From the NCBI GenBank assembly GCA_944384865.1, contig CALWVC010000008.1:1-15658 (forward strand): a DNA stretch of 15,658 nt, written 5' to 3'. The DNA comes from an uncultured Clostridia bacterium (GTDB lineage: Bacteria; Bacillota; Clostridia; Oscillospirales; Acutalibacteraceae). The notes beneath the pieces are model-generated. The model did no database searches and was not told the DNA's origin. It worked only from the letters and a program-made list of their open reading frames with translations. Shown piece after piece: positions 1 to 5,461 of the stretch. Each line of letters opens with the position of its first letter. Position 1 is the stretch's first letter. The position numbers were made by a program, and so were the translations under genes.

Positions 1-2
1 CA

Positions 3-527
3 AAATTTGCCCGTTATACAGAGGAATATGGGCTGTCAGAGACCGATGCGAATATTCTGATCAAATACCGTCGGATTGCTGAATTTTTTGATGCGGCGGC
101 CAAACTGGTGCAGACGCCGAAAACTGTATCAAATCTGATGATCACCCAGATTTTCCGGCGGTTGTCCACCGAAGAACAGAAAGAGGCCTTTGAGATTGTG
201 GTCACGCCGCAGATGCTGGCCGAATTGATTGCGCTGCGGGAAAGCGGCAAGATCAATAACAATCTGCTGAAATCCACGCTGGAGCAGATGCTGGATACCG
301 GAAAGCCGGTGGCTGCGCTGATCGACGAGAAAGATCTGGGCGGCGTCGATGAGGCAACATTGCGGGAGATTTGTCGGCAGGTTGTTGCAGAAAATCCGGC
401 TGCGGTGCAGGATTACCGCGGCGGTAAGGAGGCGGCGTTTAAAGCGCTGGTCGGCGGTGTGATGAAAGCGACCCGCGGGAAAGCCAATGCGTTGCAGGCC
501 ACTGAGATTTTAAAATCGTTGCTATAA
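3..527 (+). CDS. gatB: Asp/Glu-tRNA amidotransferase subunit B, C-terminal part
   Basis: This is the last 174 codons of GatB; the 5' end lies outside the window and the frame enters at base 3. GatB is the tRNA-binding/kinase subunit of GatCAB, the cytoplasmic enzyme that amidates misacylated Glu-tRNA(Gln) or Asp-tRNA(Asn) in bacteria lacking the direct synthetase. The visible part is the helical tail and the GatB/YqeY domain. It starts in a YTEEYGLSETDANIL stretch and contains GKINNNLLKSTLEQML and, near the end, NPAAVQDYRGGKEAAFKALV followed by GGVMKATRGKANA, which is the family's conserved tRNA-elbow-contacting tail. The stop is TAA at 525-527. The gene ends at a strong terminator, so it is probably the last gene of a gatCAB operon whose rest lies upstream. 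The identification is confident; only the missing N-terminal part cannot be judged. Confidence 0.96.
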   Translation, partial: KFARYTEEYGLSETDANILIKYRRIAEFFDAAAKLVQTPKTVSNLMITQIFRRLSTEEQKEAFEIVVTPQMLAELIALRESGKINNNLLKSTLEQMLDTGKPVAALIDEKDLGGVDEATLREICRQVVAENPAAVQDYRGGKEAAFKALVGGVMKATRGKANALQATEILKSLL

Positions 528-600
528 ACCGCTTGTGAAGGTTTTACGGTCGCTTCGCTGCCGTTGATGGAGAAATTCTATATCAAATATCTGAACACTG

Positions 601-631
601 CCGCCGGCCTGTACAGGCCGGCGGTGCTTTT
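601..631 (+). terminator. Rho-independent terminator after gatB
   Basis: A perfect 11-bp GC-rich inverted repeat with a two-base loop occupies 601-624 (arm CCGCCGGCCTG, its complement CAGGCCGGCGG). It is followed by TGC and four T (628-631). It lies about 75 nt after the gatB stop and ahead of the next promoter, so it separates the two transcription units. The T-tract is short, but the stem is very stable. Confidence 0.85.
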
Positions 632-685
632 GTGATCCGAGCAATTTGTATATGCGGTTGACAGCGTAAAAAGACTCAATTGCAG

Positions 686-714
686 TTGCCAAACTGAAGA
701 AAAGATGTTATACT
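686..714 (+). promoter_or_regulatory. Sigma-A promoter of the glycosyltransferase gene
   Basis: The -35 box is TTGCCA (686-691), the spacer is exactly 17 bp, and the -10 box is TATACT (709-714). The start of transcription would be near 721. That gives a leader of about 97 nt before the preferred ATG at 818 and leaves the upstream TTG at 728 almost at the RNA 5' end. Confidence 0.72.
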
Positions 715-753
715 AAGAAAAATTGGTTTGGCCGGACACCGGTGGCTGTCTAT

Positions 754-791
754 GCAGTGTATCCGGCTTGCGGCAGTGTATCCGGCTTGCG
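754..791 (+). repeat. Two perfect tandem copies of a 19-bp unit in the leader
   Basis: The unit GCAGTGTATCCGGCTTGCG occurs at 754-772 and again, with no gap, at 773-791. It lies between the promoter at 686-714 and the likely start codon at 818, so it is in the 5' untranslated leader if that start is right. An exact 19-bp duplication is not a multiple of three. It would shift any reading frame crossing it, which supports the view that this stretch is not coding. Confidence 0.8.
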
Positions 792-817
792 TGCCGCTAC
801 AGAAACGGGGACGGGGT

Positions 818-2113
818 ATGGATCGTTTTTTACGCAGGGTAATTTTGAAAAATGACAGCGTCAATGTGATACATGTTTGCGGGTTGGTATTGTTCACGGT
901 TACGGGACTGGCGCTGCGATTTTGTATGTTGCCGTATACTTCCGGCGACTGGACCTTTTATCTGAAACCCTGGACCGATCGGCTGGCAGCGGAGGGCTTT
1001 TCTGCGTTGGGCGGTGATTTTTACAATTATACCCCGCTGTATATGTATGTGCTGTATCTGTTTACGGCGCTCGGGTTGCCGGTATGGACCAGTGTTAAGA
1101 TATTTTCCATCGGATTTGATGTTGTTCTGGCAGTTTTGGCGGGGCTGTTGGCCTGCCAGCTGACCGGCAGAAAGGGGCTTGGGATCGTCGGTTACGGCGC
1201 GGTATTGCTGGCGCCGACTGTGGCGGCGAACTCTGCGCTCTGGGGGCAATGCGATTCCATTTACGCCGCCTGTATTTTCGCGTGTTTTTATCAGCTGCTG
1301 CGCGGCCGCACCAACAGCGGGACGGTGTTGTTTGGCGTGGCGTTCGCGCTTAAGCTGCAAACATTGTTTTTGCTGCCGGTGTTGCTGGTGGTCTGGCTGT
1401 TTGACAATCGGTTGAAGCTCTGGCAGCTGTTGTATATTCCCGGCGTATACGTGCTGTCGGTCATTCCGGCGTGGCTTGCAGGGCGTCCGCTTACGGAGCT
1501 TTTGACTGTTTATATTGATCAAAGCAGCTATTATACCGGGCAGTTGACGATGAATTTCCCGAATATTTACGCTGTTTTAGGCGGTGATCGGTTGGCGGAA
1601 TACTTAGGTGGTGCGGCCATCTGGTTTACGTTGGGCGTTTTGACGTTGGTAGGGCTGGCCGCGATCCGCCTGTTGCAGACTTCTGGCGCGACGCCGCAGC
1701 GTATTTTAACGCTGGCGCTGTTGCTATCGCTGGTGATCCCGTTTTTCTTGCCGTATATGCACGATCGGTACGGATATGTAACCGATCTGCTGGCGATTTT
1801 ATTTGCACTGTGTTTTCCGAAGAAGTTTTATGTGCCGGTGGTCATGGTTTCACTATCGTTTATCTGTTATATGCGGTATCTGGCCAATGAAAAGAGTATT
1901 CCGTTTTATCTGTTGGGAGCCGCGTATCTGGCAATCATTCTGCTTGTGGCGGCGCATTTTTACCGGCAGTGTCAAACGCCGGAAAATTTTTCGGGCCAAG
2001 ATCTGAAAATATGTGAAAAGCTATCAGAGGAAGCGCCAAAACTGCCTGTAATGCAATCTGACGCAGTGACGGCACAGCAGCAGGGACCGGCGGCACAGGA
2101 TCTCGAGGTTTGA
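818..2113 (+). CDS. Gpi18-like GT-C membrane glycosyltransferase
   Basis: This is a polytopic membrane protein of 431 aa resembling the COG5542 (Gpi18-like mannosyltransferase) group of GT-C enzymes. These use a polyprenyl-phosphate-linked sugar and act on the outer face of the membrane. The first hydrophobic segment (about residues 17-39) is followed by an extracytoplasmic loop with SGDW (Asp44, candidate catalytic acidic residue) and GDFYNYTPLYMY. Later come LWGQCDSIYAACIF and FALKLQTLFLLPVLLV, both typical of this group, then further membrane spans. The last ~45 residues form a hydrophilic, Gln/Glu/Ala-rich tail, probably cytoplasmic. I chose ATG 818, preceded by GGGGACGGGG. The frame stays open back to a TTG at 728, but that codon sits at the promoter start site and its extension crosses a 19-bp tandem duplication. 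The gene stands alone. Acceptor and sugar are unknown; the family assignment is good and the exact function is inferred. Confidence 0.82.
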   Translation: MDRFLRRVILKNDSVNVIHVCGLVLFTVTGLALRFCMLPYTSGDWTFYLKPWTDRLAAEGFSALGGDFYNYTPLYMYVLYLFTALGLPVWTSVKIFSIGFDVVLAVLAGLLACQLTGRKGLGIVGYGAVLLAPTVAANSALWGQCDSIYAACIFACFYQLLRGRTNSGTVLFGVAFALKLQTLFLLPVLLVVWLFDNRLKLWQLLYIPGVYVLSVIPAWLAGRPLTELLTVYIDQSSYYTGQLTMNFPNIYAVLGGDRLAEYLGGAAIWFTLGVLTLVGLAAIRLLQTSGATPQRILTLALLLSLVIPFFLPYMHDRYGYVTDLLAILFALCFPKKFYVPVVMVSLSFICYMRYLANEKSIPFYLLGAAYLAIILLVAAHFYRQCQTPENFSGQDLKICEKLSEEAPKLPVMQSDAVTAQQQGPAAQDLEV

Positions 2114-2172
2114 AAAATCAGAGCGGCGCCGCGGCGGCCTGATGAAAGAAATCCTGATTTGTAATGGAGCAA

Positions 2173-2200
2173 ATGGCAGAGGAATAGATGGCAGAGGAAT
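2173..2200. repeat. Short tandem repeat in intergenic region
   Basis: ATGGCAGAGGAAT occurs at 2173-2185 and 2188-2200 with a period of 15. It lies in the otherwise AT-rich 230-base stretch between the glycosyltransferase stop and the terminator, where I see no gene. A chance duplication is possible. Confidence 0.4.
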
Positions 2201-2345
2201 CTTTTATATAACCAGAATAAAACGGTAGCAAAAATCAGGAGCATATCGTTGTTTTGATATCAAAAAGCGAAAGACTATTTAAGCGATGTATAAGACTTGT
2301 TTCTATATAAAAAGCAAATCTTTAATATGCGTGTTACAGAAAATC

Positions 2346-2379
2346 AAAAAGCGTTGGCCCTATTTGGTCAACGCTTTTT
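2346..2379. terminator. Bidirectional terminator between convergent genes
   Basis: The arms AAAAAGCGTTGGCC (2346-2359) and GGTCAACGCTTTTT (2366-2379) pair over 14 bp with one G-U wobble and a six-base loop. The A-run on the left and T-run on the right give a U-tract in both directions. It can end the plus-strand glycosyltransferase transcript and the minus-strand metG-DUF1287 transcript, whose last stop is at 2406. Confidence 0.9.
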
Positions 2380-2405
2380 GGTCTTCTGATTCTAATAGAG
2401 ATCTA

Positions 2406-3110
2406 TCAGCCTTCCCACGCAACCAGCAGCCCGGCGGGTAGCTGCGAAGCGTCGAAACGGTAATGGCCGGTGACCTTTGCGCCGCGTTTTAAATAATCTT
2501 CTTCGCGGTTGGGCTGCCCGCCGTTGTGGATGATATACGGCACACCGTTGCGATTGCGTTTGTCAGATACTATCCCGATATGTACATCATCGCCGAAGAT
2601 TACGATATCGCCGGGTTGCCACGCCGCGATATCGGCGCTGTCGTTGGTCAAGGTCTGTGCGTGTGCTTTGAAAAATACATGCAGATTGCCCACCCGGCGA
2701 AAATCAATATGATTATCCGGCGTTTCAATGGCAGAATATGCATCTCGTCGGGCTTTGATGTCAGCATCTACCATAGACCGCAGGTCATAGCCCGCCGCTT
2801 TAAACGCGCGCCAGACCGTGTCGGTGCATACGCCGATATTCTCCGGCGGGTAAGCGTTATCCCAATACCGTCCGTGGTAGGTGGGATGGTTTTCAGCATC
2901 TTTGCGGGCGCCCAGTAAAAAATCGGTATAATCGTCTATGCCGTTTTGGTTAAAATCCATTGGGCCGCGCAACAGTTCGATCCCAAAATCTGCGGCGGTA
3001 TAGCTTCGCCGGGGCAACAGGTTATAATGATTCAGCACAGCCAGTGCGGCGATCGCGGTGATCAGCAGCACAGAAACAATAATCAGGGTGATTTTGACAT
3101 GTTTGGACAA
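2406..3110 (-). CDS. DUF1287 family protein with N-terminal membrane anchor
   Basis: This 234-aa protein begins with a charged MSKHVK and a hydrophobic segment (about residues 7-26), a signal anchor or signal peptide, so the rest should lie outside the membrane. The remainder matches DUF1287 (relatives of E. coli YijF), a family of unproven function with an NlpC/P60-like look. The motif GVCTDTVWRA holds a candidate nucleophile Cys95; DVHIGIVSD gives His177 and IIHNGG gives His195. WQPGDIVIFG and the final TGHYRFD are also family-typical. Residues 52-63 form an EF-hand/dockerin-like calcium loop (D52, N54, N56, G57, D60, D63). The start is a TTG at 3110, because earlier in-frame codons run into stops and the next Met would lose the anchor; AGAGGA lies 12-13 nt upstream. 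It lies 62 nt downstream of metG, probably on the same transcript. Enzymatic activity is inferred only. Confidence 0.85.
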   Translation of the reverse strand: MSKHVKITLIIVSVLLITAIAALAVLNHYNLLPRRSYTAADFGIELLRGPMDFNQNGIDDYTDFLLGARKDAENHPTYHGRYWDNAYPPENIGVCTDTVWRAFKAAGYDLRSMVDADIKARRDAYSAIETPDNHIDFRRVGNLHVFFKAHAQTLTNDSADIAAWQPGDIVIFGDDVHIGIVSDKRNRNGVPYIIHNGGQPNREEDYLKRGAKVTGHYRFDASQLPAGLLVAWEG

Positions 3111-3126
3111 TGCTATTTACATCCTC

Positions 3127-3165
3127 TTTTTCAACAGCCGCGTGAAAAACAATTTGGCGCGGCTG
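3127..3165 (-). other. Possible stem-loop pair ahead of the DUF1287 start
   Basis: In the metG-DUF1287 gap, CAGCCGCG (3135-3142) pairs with CGCGGCTG (3158-3165) as an 8-bp stem. A competing 7-bp stem joins 3127-3133 (TTTTTCA) to 3143-3149 (TGAAAAA). The second stem ends next to the AGAGGA ribosome-binding site on the minus strand. There is no U-tract after either stem in the direction of transcription, so this is not an ordinary terminator. It may be an intercistronic fold or chance. Confidence 0.3.
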
Positions 3166-3172
3166 CGATCGT

Positions 3173-5101
3173 TTATCGGATTTTTGCTCCTACCGGCAGA
3201 TCGTCGGCAAACAATACCCGAACGCCTTCCGGCGTGTCGGCCGCCAAGATCATGCCGGCGCTTTCCACGCCGCATAATACGGCGGGTTTTAAATTTGCAA
3301 CAACGATCACGTTGCGTCCGGTCAGCTGATCGGGCGTGTAATATTGCGCGATGCCGGAGGCAACCGTCCGCTCGGCGCCGCTGCCGTCATCCAGCGTGAG
3401 CTTTAACAGCTTTTTCGCGCGTTTGACCGGTTCACAGGCCTTGACCTTCGCCACCCGTAAATCTGATTTGGCAAATTCGTCAATGCCGATCTGATCGAGA
3501 AACGCCACAAAATCGGGTTTGGAGGCGGCCTGTTCATTCTGATGCGCCTGTTCGATCTCCTGCAGCATCTTTTCAGCGTCGATCCGCGCAAATAGCACCT
3601 GCGGCGCGCCCACTTTTTCACCCGGCCGCAGCGCGCCGAAAGATTGGATGCTGTCATAGCCGGTCAGATCAGTTTGCAGCTGCTGCGCGATACGTTCTGC
3701 GGTTTCAGGCATGAACGGCTGCAGCAGCACCGACAGAAACCGGATGCTTTCCAGCAGGTTGTATAATACGGTGCCCAGTCGGGCTTTTTGTGCTGCATCC
3801 TTTGCCAGCGCCCAGGGCATTGTTTCATCTATATATTTATTGCTGCGATGGGCCAGGGCAAAAATCGCGTCCAGCGCGTCGGCGATCCGATATTGGTCAA
3901 AACAGCGATCTACGGTTTTGACTGTCTGTTCAGCCAGCGCTTTCAGCGCATCATCAAACGGACCGGCACAGTCGCCGGGCTGGATCACCCCGTCAAAATA
4001 CTTGTTTTGCATGGTAATGGTGCGGTTGACCAGGTTGCCCAGCGTATTGGCAAGATCAGCATTATAGCGTTCGATGATGGTTTCATAGGTGATGGAGCCG
4101 TCGGAGGTGTAAGGCATTTCAGACAGCAGATAATACCGTACTGCGTCTACGCCAAACCGAGCGGTCAGTTCGTCGGCATAGATCACATTACCCCGGGATT
4201 TAGACATTTTGTCTTCACCAAACAGAAGCCACGGATGTCCAAACACCTGTTTTGGCAGCGGCTCGCCCAGTGCCATCAGCATGATCGGCCAGTAAATGGT
4301 ATGGAAGCGGACGATATCCTTGCCGATAATATGCACGTCTGCCGGCCAATATTTTTTATAGGTCTCGGAAGAACCGTCTGGGTCATAACCCAGCGCGGTA
4401 ATATAGTTTGACAGCGCATCGATCCAGACATAGATCACATGGCCGGGATCAAACTCCACCGGAATGCCCCATTGAAACGAGGTGCGGGAAACGCACAGAT
4501 CCTGAAGCCCGGGCTTGATAAAGTTGTTGAGCATCTCTTTTTTACGGGCTTCCGGGAAGATGAAATTCTCATGTGCTTCAATAAACTCTTCCAGCTGTTT
4601 CTGGTATTTGGAGAGTTTTAGAAAATAGGCTTCTTCCCGTGCAGGCTGTACCTCTCGTCCGCAGTCGGGGCATTTGCCGTCTTTCAGCTGGCTTTCAGTC
4701 CAGAAAGATTCGCAGGGGGTGCAATACAACCCCTCGTAATGCCCTTTGTAGATGTCGCCCTGGTCATAAAGCTTTTTGAAGATTTTCTGTACGGCTTTTT
4801 CGTGATAATCGTCGGTGGTGCGGATAAATTTATCATAGGTGGTGTTCAGCAGGTCGCAGATTTCCCGGATCTGGCCGGCCACTCTGTCGACATATTCTTT
4901 GGGAGAAACCCCCGCCTGTTTGGCATATTCCTCAATTTTCTGACCGTGTTCATCGGTTCCAGTGAGGAAAAAGACGTCGTAGCCCTGCATTCGTTTGTAT
5001 CGCGCGATGGCGTCGGTCAGCACAATCTCATAGCTGTTGCCGATATGCGGCTTGCGGGAGGTGTAGGCAATGGCGGTAGTGATGTAATATTTTGAAGCCA
5101 A
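3173..5101 (-). CDS. metG: Methionyl-tRNA synthetase
   Basis: This cytoplasmic class I synthetase of 642 aa charges tRNA(Met). The nucleotide-binding motifs are HIGN (residues 19-22) and KMSKS (298-302). A connective zinc knuckle is formed by two CxxC pairs (Cys127/Cys130 and Cys144/Cys147), and Trp430 in DETMPWALAKD lies in the anticodon-binding helical domain. The last ~105 residues (IDEFAKSDLRVAKV onward, ending VGAKIR) are the EMAPII-like tRNA-binding and dimerisation domain fused to MetG in many Bacillota. Length is normal. The start is TTG at 5099-5101, with AAAGGATG about nine bases upstream; the ATG inside that sequence runs at once into TGA, so it is not the start. It has its own promoter. 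The leader is only about 45 nt, so no T-box element is present. The downstream DUF1287 gene likely shares its transcript. Confidence 0.97.
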   Translation of the reverse strand: MASKYYITTAIAYTSRKPHIGNSYEIVLTDAIARYKRMQGYDVFFLTGTDEHGQKIEEYAKQAGVSPKEYVDRVAGQIREICDLLNTTYDKFIRTTDDYHEKAVQKIFKKLYDQGDIYKGHYEGLYCTPCESFWTESQLKDGKCPDCGREVQPAREEAYFLKLSKYQKQLEEFIEAHENFIFPEARKKEMLNNFIKPGLQDLCVSRTSFQWGIPVEFDPGHVIYVWIDALSNYITALGYDPDGSSETYKKYWPADVHIIGKDIVRFHTIYWPIMLMALGEPLPKQVFGHPWLLFGEDKMSKSRGNVIYADELTARFGVDAVRYYLLSEMPYTSDGSITYETIIERYNADLANTLGNLVNRTITMQNKYFDGVIQPGDCAGPFDDALKALAEQTVKTVDRCFDQYRIADALDAIFALAHRSNKYIDETMPWALAKDAAQKARLGTVLYNLLESIRFLSVLLQPFMPETAERIAQQLQTDLTGYDSIQSFGALRPGEKVGAPQVLFARIDAEKMLQEIEQAHQNEQAASKPDFVAFLDQIGIDEFAKSDLRVAKVKACEPVKRAKKLLKLTLDDGSGAERTVASGIAQYYTPDQLTGRNVIVVANLKPAVLCGVESAGMILAADTPEGVRVLFADDLPVGAKIR

Positions 5102-5152
5102 AATCAGATCATCCTTTCATTTCAGACCGGTTTGCAAATCCGTTACCTTTAT

Positions 5153-5180
5153 AGTATACCATACCTGCGGCGGAATTCAA
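5153..5180 (-). promoter_or_regulatory. Sigma-A promoter of metG
   Basis: Read on the minus strand, the -35 box is TTGAAT (5180-5175), the spacer is 16 bp, and the -10 box is TATACT (5158-5153). A TG one base upstream of the -10 box makes an extended -10 element. The start site would be near 5146, about 45 nt before the TTG start of metG. Confidence 0.72.
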
Positions 5181-5239
5181 TGGATTTTTCAAAGAAAGGC
5201 CGCGGCTTTGTTGAAAGAGGCATATATTTTAAAGCTTGA

Positions 5240-5350
5240 TCCGGCGCGCCGGTCCGTCGCGGCGATATCAACGGCGACGGATGGGTCAATAATAAAGATT
5301 TTGCGCGCCTCAAGGCTTATTTGGCTGATTCTTTGATTTTGTTCGGATAA
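5240..5350 (+). pseudogene. Orphan C-terminal dockerin repeat (gene remnant)
   Basis: Translating the plus strand from 5240 gives SGAPVRRGDINGDGWVNN followed by KDFARLKAYLADSLILFG and a TAA at 5348-5350. This is a textbook type I dockerin half: a calcium loop with Asp, Asn, Asp, Gly and Asp at loop positions 1, 3, 5, 6 and 12, then the F-helix RLKAYL. Dockerins need two such repeats and anchor secreted enzymes to cohesins. Here only one survives. It is preceded in frame by a TGA (5237-5239), and no enzyme module lies upstream, because the metG promoter begins 60 bases away. It is therefore most likely the tail of a deleted or rearranged secreted-protein gene. The terminator at 5381-5449, usable in this direction, may once have served it. 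The match to the dockerin motif is clear; that it is non-functional is an inference. Confidence 0.7.
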
Positions 5351-5380
5351 GCGGCAGCAGACAAAGGCAGATAGAAACTG

Positions 5381-5449
5381 AAAAAAACAACAACCGCGCC
5401 GGATACAGGGGTTTGTGCATCCGGCGCAGTTGTTATTCTATCGTTTTTT
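5381..5449. terminator. Strong terminator of the sugar operon, usable in both directions
   Basis: The arms 5389-5404 and 5419-5434 pair over 16 positions with one mismatch and a 14-base loop; their core is GCGCCGGAT against ATCCGGCGC. On the minus strand the stem is followed directly by a run of seven T (5387-5381), an ideal terminator 28 nt after the GH2 stop. On the plus strand a T6 run (5444-5449) follows a little further off. Confidence 0.92.
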
Positions 5450-5461
5450 AAAGAATACAAA

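Noticed and set aside
658..663. Consensus TTGACA as a second promoter ahead of the glycosyltransferase
   Set aside because: No acceptable -10 box lies 16-18 bp downstream (the sequence there is around TGCAGT).
728..817. N-terminal extension of the glycosyltransferase from TTG 728
   Set aside because: The TTG lies about 7 nt from the predicted transcription start, the stretch contains an exact 19-bp tandem duplication, and the extension has no family similarity; ATG 818 fits the family N-terminus.
830..1522. 230-codon minus-strand open frame inside the glycosyltransferase gene
   Set aside because: The translation is Gln/Arg-rich and low in hydrophobic core residues, as expected for the complement of a membrane-protein gene.
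3788..4411. 207-codon plus-strand open frame opposite metG
   Set aside because: It lies wholly within the certain metG coding region and shows no domain or start signal.
5102..5146. T-box riboswitch ahead of metG
   Set aside because: The predicted leader is only about 45 nt, with no specifier stem, T-box sequence or terminator.
5195..5209. Palindrome AAAGGCCGCGGCTTT upstream of the metG -35 box
   Set aside because: It is short, has no U-tract in either direction and no second copy seen; it may be chance or a weak regulator site, with no further support.
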